A stretch of DNA of 64,000 nt from Bacillota bacterium (GTDB lineage Bacteria; Bacillota; Clostridia; Tissierellales; MES13). The stretch is from NCBI GenBank assembly GCA_009711785.1, contig VENA01000026.1:1-64000 (forward strand), read 5' to 3'. A program made the position numbers and the translations under genes. The notes under the pieces are model-generated. The model was given only the letters and a program-made list of their open reading frames with translations, ran no database searches and was not told the origin of the DNA. Below are positions 1 to 9,110 of this stretch, one piece after another (within the stretch, counting starts at the first letter, position 1; each line of letters begins with the position of its first letter).

Positions 1-511
1 CCTCATATACTTTTTTTATATGTTCTGCTTCCTCTTGTTCCCATTTTGGCAAGTCTTTAATATAATCCTCATCATATACATTATCTTCATTAAGCTCCAT
101 TGGTATATAAATTATATCCCCTGTTAACGTATCAAGATAAGCCTCATCATCAAATGAATTTGTATCCATAACTATATTAATTTCATCTAAATCAACTTTA
201 AGTTTTTTTAAAGTATCGAAGTGTCTATACTTTTCAACCTGTTTACTTGCTTTATTATAAAAACTCATAAGCTCACTTTTCTCTTTAGAATAAATTTTTA
301 ATTCCCTTTGGTCATTAAGATTAATTATAATTTTTTTATCTTTATTATGATAAGTTACATATATCACATCATGCCATAAAAAGAAGCTTTTTTCTATTAG
401 TAATCCCCTTTCATATATAATAAAATTTTTAAAATCTTTATATTCATCATTATCTATTAAACTAAATTCAATTTCTTTAATCTTTTTACCGTATTTATTT
501 ATATCTGACAT
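1..511 (-). CDS. UPF0158-like protein, cut by window edge
   Basis: Reading leftward from an ATG at 509-511 the frame stays open for 170 codons to the window edge, so the C-terminus is missing. The second half (around residues 110-150) carries a pattern like the UPF0158 family: a DLDEI motif, then an acidic stretch and YLDTLTGDIIYIP, a 'YLD...TGE/D-hydrophobic' signature. Function of the family is unknown. The ATG follows the TAA of the upstream SEC-C gene with no gap, and its ribosome binding site (AGGGGTGG) lies inside the last codons of that gene, so the two are probably co-transcribed and translationally coupled. Family assignment rests on my recognition of the pattern only. Confidence 0.6.
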   Translation of the reverse strand, partial: MSDINKYGKKIKEIEFSLIDNDEYKDFKNFIIYERGLLIEKSFFLWHDVIYVTYHNKDKKIIINLNDQRELKIYSKEKSELMSFYNKASKQVEKYRHFDTLKKLKVDLDEINIVMDTNSFDDEAYLDTLTGDIIYIPMELNEDNVYDEDYIKDLPKWEQEEAEHIKKVYE

Positions 512-1699
512 TTACTTTCCACCCCTATTTAAACAGCATTTTTTATACTTTTTCCCACTTCCACAGGGACATGGGTCATTTCTACCTATTTCTTCCCTTT
601 TAACGGGAGTATTAACGTCTTCATTTATCATACTTTCCATAGCCTTTTTAACTCTTATTTTTTCATCTGAAATACTTTCTTTCCATTTTTTTAAATCCCT
701 ATGATTTAAACCATTTACAATATGATTTACATACATACCTTCCTCTAAATTTACAAGTGACCTATCATAACCATTATCTAATAAATTTAAAACTTTAGGT
801 ATTGCCGCTTTAGAAAAGTGTTTACAAAGTCCATAGGCTATGGCAGTCTTTTTAGTTATATTCTTATCTTTATCTAAGAGTTTAAGAAGTAACTTTTCAC
901 TTTTTTTAGATTTGATCTTTTCAAGTATCTCTACTGCCCATGTTCTAAAGTGTGTTCCTTCTTTAAAATACTCCTTTTCTAAAATATCTATAACCTCTTT
1001 TTTAGCTATATTTATCAAAGCTTCACTGGCTTTTTCATAAGAACAATCCCCATCACGTTTAACACATTCTATTAAAAATGAAATAGCTTCCTTACTTTTT
1101 AATTTTCCAGCCATAAAACATAAATACATCTCATCTATTTCACTACATTTTTCTGGATATTTCATATTATAATTTAATTTATCTAAAAATAAATTATAAT
1201 CAAAATCCCTCCTAGTTGATAATTCATCTATAATCCATTCACCATAATCATAATTAAATTTAAGTCTAAATTTACTCTCAGCTGATTTACTATGTTTCCA
1301 TAATTTATCCCAAAGCTTTTTCGTTTTTAATTTAGACAATGATAAACGTTTTTTGTACTTTTTCATAGCTTGTCTATTTTTAGGCTTTACAAAGGGTATT
1401 TTCTTTAAAATTTTCGTATCAGAAGATGCTATAATATTATCTATATGATTATTAATTATTTTATCCTCTGTGTCTATATTATAAACATGTCTTAATATAT
1501 CTTCATCCTTAATAAGTTTAGGAAAAAGACTTAAAATCCTTAAAGTTTCTTCATATTCAACACTTTTAAATAAATTCACTAAAGCAAATTCTGTTACCTC
1601 AATATCCTTAGTATTTTTATAAGCAAAATACTCTAATGCATATATTCTTACTATTTCCTCTTTATGATCTAGATATTTTTTAACTATGGATTCCTTCAT
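512..1699 (-). CDS. SEC-C metal-binding protein with HEAT-like repeats
   Basis: 395 residues. The last 25 residues hold a textbook SEC-C zinc-binding motif ([17 protein letters not shown]), the same tail found at the end of SecA and of many stand-alone proteins. The body is helical with repeats that look HEAT-like, e.g. residues 190-310 where 'A.E.L..I' and 'LL.LLDKD' units recur. No enzyme motif is visible. Such proteins usually act as adaptors or zinc-dependent binding modules; the partner is unknown. It is followed directly by the UPF0158-like gene (stop and start codons abut) and preceded by a pRiA4b ORF-3-like gene 42 bases away, suggesting one transcript. Confidence 0.75.
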   Translation of the reverse strand: MKESIVKKYLDHKEEIVRIYALEYFAYKNTKDIEVTEFALVNLFKSVEYEETLRILSLFPKLIKDEDILRHVYNIDTEDKIINNHIDNIIASSDTKILKKIPFVKPKNRQAMKKYKKRLSLSKLKTKKLWDKLWKHSKSAESKFRLKFNYDYGEWIIDELSTRRDFDYNLFLDKLNYNMKYPEKCSEIDEMYLCFMAGKLKSKEAISFLIECVKRDGDCSYEKASEALINIAKKEVIDILEKEYFKEGTHFRTWAVEILEKIKSKKSEKLLLKLLDKDKNITKKTAIAYGLCKHFSKAAIPKVLNLLDNGYDRSLVNLEEGMYVNHIVNGLNHRDLKKWKESISDEKIRVKKAMESMINEDVNTPVKREEIGRNDPCPCGSGKKYKKCCLNRGGK

Positions 1700-1741
1700 A
1701 TTTTCCTGGTTATAACCAGTATCTCCCTTCTATTTTAATAT

Positions 1742-2383
1742 TTACCCTTCACCCAAATAGCCACAAACTCCCATTCTTGGTGAATTAACAACAGGTAATA
1801 AACTTTCTATACCATTTTTCTTAGCACATTTATCACAAAAGAATTTTCTTTCAAATCCATTTATATCAGAACTTATATAACTTGCTTTATTCCCACATTC
1901 TATACACTCAAATTCAATTTCATTATTCCTTGCCATAACTAAAATTTCATCATCTCCACTACCCTTTCTAATTGATAAAACTTTTATTTCTAACCTTGTT
2001 GTTGAGCCAAAATCATATTCATATCTAATTTTTAACCCTTCATAAAAAACATCCTTAACAGTCACTTTTTTACTTTCACAAGGGTAATTCTCCATGGATG
2101 AATACTTATAAGTATCCCCATCTATATCAAACATACTTAAATGATCACAGCATTCTAACCATTTTTTTCTTAAAAACTTATCAATATCCTTAAGGGTTGT
2201 ATTTTCACTTACTTCTAAATACATCCAATAATGCTTAAATAAGCTATGAATGCTTATCATATAATAATTTTCACCTTCCATTTTATCATCTATAAAACGC
2301 TTTTTACATTTATCTAAATGTCTTTTTATCCCTCTCATTGAATATGTATTATTACAAAAGTAACATGTACCTTCATTTTTCAT
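1742..2383 (-). CDS. pRiA4b ORF-3-like protein with zinc finger and zinc ribbon
   Basis: About 213 residues from the ATG at 2381-2383, chosen because AAAGGTG lies 6 bases upstream; the GTG in that motif is an alternative start three codons earlier. The N-terminus has a Cys-x2-Cys...His-x3-Cys finger (CYFCNN...RHLDKC). The middle resembles the plasmid pRiA4b ORF-3 / IS1096 TnpR-like fold: TLKDIDKFLRKKWLECCDHL followed by the characteristic YEYDFG near residue 120. A second Cys cluster (CIECG ... FFCDKC) near residue 160-180 forms a probable zinc ribbon. The family is often carried on plasmids and mobile elements but its biochemical role is unknown; here it lies upstream of the SEC-C gene, another zinc-binding protein. 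Confidence 0.6.
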   Translation of the reverse strand: MKNEGTCYFCNNTYSMRGIKRHLDKCKKRFIDDKMEGENYYMISIHSLFKHYWMYLEVSENTTLKDIDKFLRKKWLECCDHLSMFDIDGDTYKYSSMENYPCESKKVTVKDVFYEGLKIRYEYDFGSTTRLEIKVLSIRKGSGDDEILVMARNNEIEFECIECGNKASYISSDINGFERKFFCDKCAKKNGIESLLPVVNSPRMGVCGYLGEG

Positions 2384-2524
2384 ATATATCACCTTTTTCT
2401 TTTCATATTATCATAAATTATATTTTCATTTTATCATTTTTTTATGTGTTTTAATGTGAAAATACTCTAAAAAAAGAAAAGAGCTTTACACTCTTCCCAA
2501 TCTAAATATAAGTATATTTTATTT

Positions 2525-2900
2525 TTAACCATCTATTTTAACCCTTTTAATATCTTTTATTTTTTTAGTGAAAAAATAAACATATAAAAAAGCTAACAAT
2601 AGCATAACTGTATTAACTACTCCTCCCTCTAATCCAAAGGCTCCTCCTGCTAAAAAGTTATCACTTATATTATGAACTTACTCCTATATATTTAAAAGTT
2701 TTTTTATCGATAAATCTAAGTATAATAAATACACCTAAAAAGATAGCTATGAAAAGACTTATACCATAGGGGTCTTTAATATTTAATAAATTTAAAATAC
2801 TTCCTATACCTATCAATAACAAAAAAGGGATCCCTAACCCCATAATTATTTTAACCCCAGCCCTAATTTGTAAATAATTATTACGAAATATTTTCAACAT
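2525..2900 (-). pseudogene. CPBP-type membrane protease remnant with internal deletion
   Basis: An ATG at 2898-2900 behind GGGAGGG starts a frame with RNNYLQIRAGVK and two hydrophobic segments, then stops at about 2670. A second frame continues straight on from about 2680 to a TAA at 2525-2527 and reads SDNFLAGGAFGLEGG, a hydrophobic helix and a Lys-rich tail. The first part resembles the N-terminus and the second the extreme C-terminus of CPBP (CAAX-type, Abi) intramembrane proteases. The middle, where the EExxxR and HxxxN catalytic motifs should be, is missing and the join is out of frame. I infer an internal deletion. A weak hairpin with a T-rich tail follows at 2467-2495. Confidence 0.55.
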
Positions 2901-3013
2901 AAAAACCCTCCCAAAATAAGTTTTCATAAATTCAGACGATTGAATATATGTAATTACTTCAAAATATTAGTGAGCTTATATGTTTATATTTATTATCATG
3001 AAGTTTATATTTT

Positions 3014-3055
3014 ATATAAAAAATTAAGGATAAGTCTAAGACTTATCCCTTAATT
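3014..3055 (-). terminator. Terminator of the amino-acid permease gene
   Basis: A 15-bp stem (arms 3022-3036 and 3040-3055, one bulged base) with a 3-base loop is followed on the minus strand by a T-run at 3015-3021. It starts right after the permease stop codon. Confidence 0.85.
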
Positions 3056-4480
3056 TTAACCAACATTTTTTAGTTTTTTACTATCTTTATTTAATATTAA
3101 TTTATCTAAAGTTTCTTTTTTCATATCCTTATATCCCTTTGCTTGTTTACGATAGAAAACTATACCTAAAATAGCCCAAGCTATTAATGCTATATAAGAT
3201 GGCATAGTTAAAGATGTCCTAAGTCCTGGGAATAATAATAATACACAAAATGAAGTACTAAATATTGCTCCTAATAAACCTGTTACTTTAATAGTTTTAT
3301 CATTTTCTTTTTTAGCTAACTTATAGGCCGCTATACTAGTGTATAGATATCCTATAACAGCTCCTATTGAAGCCATATTTACTACCCATAATAAAACACT
3401 TCTTCCAAACCAAGGTGTTATCAAACTTACAGCCATAACAAATAAAGTTGCATTCTTTGGTGTTTTAGTCTTTTTATCTAGTTCACTGAACCAACTATTA
3501 ATAGCTCCAGCTCTAGATAGTGCAAATAATATTCTACTTGCCGCCATATAAAACCCGTTAATTCCTGCTACTATGGCCATTAGTAATGATATTCCTAATG
3601 AATATAATCCTATTTTACCTAGTAATAATTCTACAGCGTCTCCTGTTGCCCAATCTATTTTACTACTTAATATCATTTCCTGGGTGAAGGCGAAGGCTGT
3701 AATAATATTTAACATAATATATATTAAACACCCAACTATTATTGATAGCATAGCTAATTTCGATGCCTTTTTAGGTGAAAAATCTAACTCTTCCGCTGCC
3801 TGGGGTATACAATCAAATCCTACATAGGCAAATGGTGCAATGGTGAGTATTTTTAATATCTTTGGTATTGATAATTTACTAAATCCTAAATAAGTAGATA
3901 TATTACTATTACCTATCTCTGGATTATTAAGTACCATAAATAATAATAAAAATACTATTCCTACTAAAAACATAGTCATTACCTTTTGTAGTGCTGATGC
4001 AATTTTAACTCCCTTTATATTAAAGTATGCAAATAATACTAAAGCTAAACTTGCTACTAAAATCTCTCCTATATATACTTTATATCCCGCTATGGAATAT
4101 AAAAATCCTTTCTCTAATAAACCTGGAAACATTGACTTTGCTATTAATGATAAAGCAGTTGCATTTAAAGGTACAATTGATATATATGCAAGTCCTAAAA
4201 ACCAAGCACAAATTAAAGCGTGATGTCTTCCAAAACTATAATAGGTAAATGCATACTCTCCTCCTGCTACTGCGTGTTTTGAAAGCATAAACCCGTAATT
4301 TTTTTCTATAATTATCATTATTAAGGCTCCAAGACTCATACCAATTATAGTATTTTGAAGTCCAATCTGACTTAAGAATAGATCCCCTGGTAATACAAAG
4401 GCTCCCCATCCTATTATTGCTCCTAAGGCTAGTGAAAAAATATCTGATTTACTAATTTGCTTATCTAGTTTCTTCCGCAA
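3056..4480 (-). CDS. APC-family amino-acid permease
   Basis: 474 residues with about 12 hydrophobic segments, the usual length for the amino acid-polyamine-organocation superfamily. The N-terminal helix carries the conserved ALGAIIGWGAFVLPG motif of helix 1, where APC transporters bind the amino-acid backbone, followed by a second helix, AVAGGEYAFTYYSFG, of the type seen in this superfamily. It is expected to be a cytoplasmic-membrane symporter or exchanger; substrate cannot be told. The gene stands alone: its own terminator follows, and about 270 bases of non-coding DNA precede it. The start follows the AGGAGGATTTTTTT motif (RBS AAGGAGG). I looked for a T-box or riboswitch in the leader and could not support one. 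Confidence 0.85.
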   Translation of the reverse strand: MRKKLDKQISKSDIFSLALGAIIGWGAFVLPGDLFLSQIGLQNTIIGMSLGALIMIIIEKNYGFMLSKHAVAGGEYAFTYYSFGRHHALICAWFLGLAYISIVPLNATALSLIAKSMFPGLLEKGFLYSIAGYKVYIGEILVASLALVLFAYFNIKGVKIASALQKVMTMFLVGIVFLLLFMVLNNPEIGNSNISTYLGFSKLSIPKILKILTIAPFAYVGFDCIPQAAEELDFSPKKASKLAMLSIIVGCLIYIMLNIITAFAFTQEMILSSKIDWATGDAVELLLGKIGLYSLGISLLMAIVAGINGFYMAASRILFALSRAGAINSWFSELDKKTKTPKNATLFVMAVSLITPWFGRSVLLWVVNMASIGAVIGYLYTSIAAYKLAKKENDKTIKVTGLLGAIFSTSFCVLLLFPGLRTSLTMPSYIALIAWAILGIVFYRKQAKGYKDMKKETLDKLILNKDSKKLKNVG

Positions 4481-4753
4481 AAAAATCCTCCTTGTATAAT
4501 TTAAATCTTTGTTATTTTTTTAACTATTATTATTAGTTTTAAACCAAAAGTTTAGAAACATTACACCCACTTTTTAATTTATTTACTGCTTTATTTAAAA
4601 ACATACAATCACACATTTTCTTATCTTATCATAAATTTAAATAAATTCAAAATAATCTACTTCTAAAAAGTTATAAATTAACGGAACTTTAAATGTTACA
4701 TATTTATTCTCACTCTCCCTAAAATAAGTTAAGTGATAGGTACCATGAGGTTT

Positions 4754-5095
4754 CTAATTCCAGTAACTTAGCTTTAAAAACATCTCTATAATTTTCACTT
4801 GTTCCTTAAATTCTATTTCATCTAACACTCCATAATTTCTTCCTTTTATCCCCCTAGATTCTAAGGACCAAATAAATGCCTTTAATCGAGGATACTTATT
4901 TTTATTCCTTTTAACCTTCCAAACAAAATCCTCAAGCTTTTTATACCTTATACTTTCCATTTGTTTTTCATATTTATATTTATTTAAATCCACTATTAAA
5001 CTAAAGGGTAACATAACCTTATAACGAAAATCATTTATTTTATCATCAAAATCCTTCATATAGTTTTTATAGCTTTCACAAACTATTCTATACAT
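4754..5095 (-). CDS. Hypothetical protein, partner of nucleotidyltransferase-like gene
   Basis: 113 residues, basic and aromatic-rich, with no motif I recognise. Its start overlaps the end of the DUF6036-like gene by 8 bases, so the two are translated as a pair. That arrangement (nucleotidyltransferase-like protein plus small downstream protein) resembles toxin-antitoxin or MNT/HEPN-style pairs, but the Rx4-6H motif of HEPN proteins is not evident here. Role unknown; the pairing is what is solid. Confidence 0.55.
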   Translation of the reverse strand: MYRIVCESYKNYMKDFDDKINDFRYKVMLPFSLIVDLNKYKYEKQMESIRYKKLEDFVWKVKRNKNKYPRLKAFIWSLESRGIKGRNYGVLDEIEFKEQVKIIEMFLKLSYWN

Positions 5096-5606
5096 GATAA
5101 ATCTCCTTAAATATTTTAAGTTTTCTTTTAAACTCTTTCTTTTTAATATTAAATAAGTCCTCTCTACTTATAACCTCATCTACTATTTTTTTAATCAACT
5201 TTTTATCTGCCGTTTTTATTAATTTATCTATATCTTGTATATCCTTTTTAGCCAATCTGATTATTTTACTTACAATAATATCTTCTATAGATAATACATA
5301 AATATTTAAAAACTTAAATTTATTAAGCTTTTTAGCTCTATCTTTATAAAGAGGAGATATTAAAGTACTTTCATATTCTAACATATCAAATTCCCTTAGA
5401 TGAACAAACACCTTGCCTAATTTAGAAGGATAGTTTAAGTCTATAAAGTCAAAATCCCTCGTTGCTCTATCATTATATCCTCCTAATATACACCCAGAAC
5501 CTCCAAGAAAATACACATCAAAAGGTTCAATGTCAAAAACTTTAGCCACCTTTTCCATCTCATATATTTTTTCTTCTAACTGCTTTTTTATTTCGGTATT
5601 TGACAT
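5088..5606 (-). CDS. DUF6036-like nucleotidyltransferase-fold protein
   Basis: 172 residues. Residues 33-53 carry the nucleotidyltransferase-fold signature: YFLGGSGCILGG followed by DFDFIDL, with G35-G36-S37 as the nucleotide-binding turn and D51/D53 as the metal-binding pair. The C-terminal half is helical and Lys-rich. DUF6036 and related families are often the catalytic half of toxin-antitoxin-like modules such as AbiEii or MNT toxins. The start follows AAAAGGGGAG. It overlaps a 113-residue downstream gene by 8 bases. A decayed 23-codon copy of its active-site region lies at 10541-10609, so a second copy of this gene once existed nearby. Confidence 0.6.
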   Translation of the reverse strand: MSNTEIKKQLEEKIYEMEKVAKVFDIEPFDVYFLGGSGCILGGYNDRATRDFDFIDLNYPSKLGKVFVHLREFDMLEYESTLISPLYKDRAKKLNKFKFLNIYVLSIEDIIVSKIIRLAKKDIQDIDKLIKTADKKLIKKIVDEVISREDLFNIKKKEFKRKLKIFKEIYHV

Positions 5607-5895
5607 AAATATAAACTCCCCTTTTAATAATTTATACTGTTTACTTTAATATATTATATCATAATAACCCTTTTTCTAGTTCTCCTTAGTAAAGCAGATA
5701 AATTATATTATATATATTTATCCTTTTTAAAAAATATTATCTTCAGTTTTAAAAAAATTATTAAGGATTTCATAATAATAACTCCTAGTATTTAAAAAGG
5801 AATCAAAACTTAAGGTTAATCCCTTAATATATTCTTTTTTTATCCTTATCTATACAACACTTTTTATATTACTCAAATTATTTTTAGAAAATAAT

Positions 5896-6255
5896 CTAAT
5901 TAGATAACATCCTAGATAAAAACTCATATGCTTCTTTCATATTTTCTTTTTTTCTAACTAATTCACGGATATCTTCCCAAAATAATACTATGAAGGGTAT
6001 ATCAGTATCGTTTTGTATGTAGTCACGTAATAAAACATAGTTACTAGTATCTTTATTTTCTTGTCGTTTTGCTCCTATCCATTTTTTCTCTGTTATTAAT
6101 AAAACTTGAATTCCACTATATTTTTTTTCTTTACTGGCTATTTTTATTCTTTCTTTATTAGTATAGATATCCTTTTTATAATTAAAATCAGAAAGATATT
6201 TAGCTTCTATGGAAATAAAGAATTTTGATCCAACAATAAAAATTAAGGATAACAT
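5896..6255 (-). pseudogene. C-terminal fragment of a PD-(D/E)xK-like nuclease
   Basis: 119 codons. The first residues contain FFISIEAKYLSDF, which looks like the E-x-K strand of a PD-(D/E)xK nuclease, and then a strand IQVLLITEKKW; the upstream part of such a domain, with the first acidic residue, is missing. The reading start is not convincing: a GAGAGGA ribosome binding motif sits 16 bases from this ATG, but only 6 bases from a different ATG that is out of frame and runs into a stop after 7 codons. I infer the 5' end of the gene has been lost against the transglutaminase-like gene next door. It could still be expressed as a short protein. Confidence 0.4.
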
Positions 6256-6288
6256 GGTTTGACCATATTATCCTCTCTTTATTAGCAG

Positions 6289-8067
6289 TTACTTTACTTC
6301 AACATAAAGATTATCTGGGACTATCATATCATACTTTCCAAAGGTAATTGCACTAACTTTATATCTACCTGCTGCTACACTTTCATCAAATCGTCTCCCC
6401 ATAAGAAAGGTTCCTTTATCAGATGTTGAAAGATAGTATCCACCAGTTTGATACTCACCATTATCATTAACTAATTTATATACAGGATTGGCTGTTTTAA
6501 GGAACTTCCTCTTGTCTCTATCATCAAACTTACCTCTATCTTCTTCTCTTACTTCAACTGTCATTATAAGCCAATTTTCCATATTTAGATCACTAAATTT
6601 TTTATCTAGTTTAAATTCTTCTATTCCTTTCTTAGTTTGTGCCATGAAAGCATCTGTGACAACTAGGGTATCAAGAATCTCCGGTTTTTTATTCTCTACA
6701 GTGCAATATACACCAAAATTATCATCAATGTTCATCATTTGATAAGTATTTTTTGAGTCTTCAACTAATGTAAAATCAAAAGGTTCTACTTTTATATTAT
6801 ACTTTCCCCACTTATAAATTTCTAATCCACTATAATCATTTGCATGGTCTAATTTTACTAGATATCCCATGAAATCTTCATCAAGTGCATTTGCAACAAA
6901 TCTATCATAGTTAAGTCTTAACCAGTGACCGTCTACATACACTTCATTGTAAGTATGATTAGCAGATCCACTACTAGGTATTGAATCTTTTAATATACTT
7001 TTAATTTTATAGTTATCTAATTGTTCTTGAGCTATACTATTTTGTCCTTCTGATGTCCCATCAAATATGGGTACTGTTGATATTTGACGGATTGGAAAAC
7101 CTAAAGCTCTAAATATAGTTGTTTGATATCTTGATGATGAACCACAGCTACCATGAATCTTGTTATAATACATTTGTTTACCATAAACATCATTATTTAA
7201 GTTTTCTTCAAAGGAATCAAATGTATTAATACTATTGAATCTGTCTTTAAACTCATCGGGGACATATACTTTTCCATCTTTATATCTTAAGAAGAAGTCG
7301 GTCGGAAATCCCCCATCATGAGATTTAGATCTATCCCAATTAAATCTAGATACTTGTTTAATTAATTCTATATCATTAAGTTCATCAATATTAATGTTAT
7401 TTTCTTTTAATTCCTTAATTAAATCTTTACTCATTTGTTCATCCCAGTTATTAGTTATTGTAGATTCTAAATACTTATTGAAATACTCGTCATTTCTATA
7501 ATCCTTCCAATTATTATTAGGTTCAAGATTTCTAAGAATCTTTTGAGTATCAACTAAAGGATAAAAAATAAATTCTAAGATTATATAGTGTTCATCTTTA
7601 TTTTCCTCTATTACTCTTACGTCTTGATATAAGTCTACCATGTTTTTAAGGTTATATGGTTCTATTAATTTCATTTTTGTTTTTATTGAGTATGCATATT
7701 CTCTTCTTTCATCCCAATTACCATCAGGTATACCATCGTTATCACTGTCTGGGTTATTAGGATCTGTAAGGTATTTATAAGACTCAAAGAAATCAATAAG
7801 ACCATCACCATCACTATCTTTTTCATCTCTAGTTTTAGTATATTCTACTATACCTTTTGGATTATTAGCTATCTTGACTTCACCTTCACCATCAACGTAT
7901 AACTTTTTATCAATAGTTTCTATCATATTATCAAATAGATTATAGGTCTCTTTGTCTAAATCTACTTTCTTACCATCAATTATAAAAGTTCTAAAATCAT
8001 CACCTGCAAACACCGTACTTGTTGATAATAATGTTAATAGTAATATAAATACAATTAATTTTTTAAT
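6289..8067 (-). CDS. Secreted transglutaminase-like protein with Ca-binding repeats; probable ATT start
   Basis: 592 residues if started at the ATT at 8065-8067. The nearest conventional start, a GTG at 8011-8013, lies inside the signal peptide and has no ribosome binding site. From the ATT, 8 bases after a perfect GGGAGG, the protein begins KKLIVFILLLTLLST and ends in a VFA|GDD cleavage site, a complete signal peptide. Residues 83-115 contain two thrombospondin-type-3 / EF-like Ca sites (DSDGDGLIDF, DSDNDGIPD). Residues 300-390 hold a transglutaminase-like core with Cys308 (HGSCGSSS), His371 (NHTYNEVYV) and Asp388 (LNYDRF). The protein is presumably exported and acts on surface proteins or peptides as a cysteine protease or cross-linker. 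No operon partner is visible. Confidence 0.75.
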   Translation of the reverse strand: MKKLIVFILLLTLLSTSTVFAGDDFRTFIIDGKKVDLDKETYNLFDNMIETIDKKLYVDGEGEVKIANNPKGIVEYTKTRDEKDSDGDGLIDFFESYKYLTDPNNPDSDNDGIPDGNWDERREYAYSIKTKMKLIEPYNLKNMVDLYQDVRVIEENKDEHYIILEFIFYPLVDTQKILRNLEPNNNWKDYRNDEYFNKYLESTITNNWDEQMSKDLIKELKENNINIDELNDIELIKQVSRFNWDRSKSHDGGFPTDFFLRYKDGKVYVPDEFKDRFNSINTFDSFEENLNNDVYGKQMYYNKIHGSCGSSSRYQTTIFRALGFPIRQISTVPIFDGTSEGQNSIAQEQLDNYKIKSILKDSIPSSGSANHTYNEVYVDGHWLRLNYDRFVANALDEDFMGYLVKLDHANDYSGLEIYKWGKYNIKVEPFDFTLVEDSKNTYQMMNIDDNFGVYCTVENKKPEILDTLVVTDAFMAQTKKGIEEFKLDKKFSDLNMENWLIMTVEVREEDRGKFDDRDKRKFLKTANPVYKLVNDNGEYQTGGYYLSTSDKGTFLMGRRFDESVAAGRYKVSAITFGKYDMIVPDNLYVEVK

Positions 8068-8289
8068 AGTTAATTCCTCCCTTTAATATTTTTATTTTTT
8101 TATAAATTAGCTTTTTCTACTATTTTCACTTCTTTTTTATAATAAATATTCCTATTAGTTACTACTTTTATATTTTCAAATTCTTATTTTTTTAACTATC
8201 CCAGTTTCTTATCGCTTTTTTAATTCATATCATTACAGTAACTTTGTTTTCATAGATCTTTTTACATTACCACCTTTAGAGTTATTTTG

Positions 8290-9102
8290 TTATATAATAA
8301 ACACTTTATAACTTAATAATAAAATAAAACTTAAACATATATAGCTAAGAACATTTATTTTTTTTTGTTTTTTAGCCTTTTTATCTAATTCATTAATACT
8401 ATCACTTTGCTTTCCTACTAGCTTATAGATATCTTTAATTTGTTTTTCCAATACCTTGATACTATTTTTATCTTTATCAATTTCTTCTCTTAAAATTTCA
8501 TTATTATACCATATCTTTTCTATTTCATCGTCTATAAGTTTACTATGTTGTTTCAAACCCTTATACTTTTGTAATACTTCAGATATATGATTACTATTGC
8601 TATCAATATTCTCTTTTAATTCACCATATCCATTATTCACTATATTATTAACTTTATTTGATAAATCATTATATTTATTTCTAAACTGTATTATTTGACT
8701 ATTATTATGCTTACTTTCTTTTTTCATATCTTTTTCCATCTTAGATACATAATCCCTAACATCTTTATTTGTCTTTTGTATAGCAATCATGGTATTAGCA
8801 ATATCAAGTTGAGTAGCTTCTTTTTCTTTGAGTTTGTCCATCTTTTTCTTAATATTAGTTTCCATAAGTTCTATAATCTCCTTTTCTAACAATGATATTT
8901 TCTTATGGGATAATCCCTTTACTAAGGCTATTTCTAAATCAGCTTGTTTAAGCATTATTTCTGCTTCTAATTTTTCGTCCTCTGTAAATCCATCTAAAAT
9001 ATTCTTTTCTAACTCTTCTTCTAATTCATTAATTAGATCTGAGTTTTTCTTTTTTTCATAACTACCCATTATAACGTTCTTTATAGCTCCTATTAAAGCC
9101 AA
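8290..9102 (-). CDS. Coiled-coil protein with C-terminal membrane anchor
   Basis: 270 residues, rich in Lys, Glu and Asn. Residues 10-235 are predicted-looking coiled coil with heptad-like leucines and isoleucines; the last 20 residues (NVLSYICLSFILLLSYKVFI) form one hydrophobic helix with nothing after it, i.e. a tail anchor. I recognise no family. It begins 8 bases after the stop of the 398-residue gene upstream and shares its transcript. It could tether the upstream protein to the membrane; that is inference from the pairing. Confidence 0.6.
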   Translation of the reverse strand: MALIGAIKNVIMGSYEKKKNSDLINELEEELEKNILDGFTEDEKLEAEIMLKQADLEIALVKGLSHKKISLLEKEIIELMETNIKKKMDKLKEKEATQLDIANTMIAIQKTNKDVRDYVSKMEKDMKKESKHNNSQIIQFRNKYNDLSNKVNNIVNNGYGELKENIDSNSNHISEVLQKYKGLKQHSKLIDDEIEKIWYNNEILREEIDKDKNSIKVLEKQIKDIYKLVGKQSDSINELDKKAKKQKKINVLSYICLSFILLLSYKVFII

Positions 9103-9110
9103 AATATCAC

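Noticed and set aside
4481..4753. Possible T-box or riboswitch leader for the permease, because of a GGTACC near 4740
   Set aside because: No specifier stem, no AGGGTGG T-box sequence and no antiterminator/terminator pair could be drawn; the word lies near the end of the next gene.
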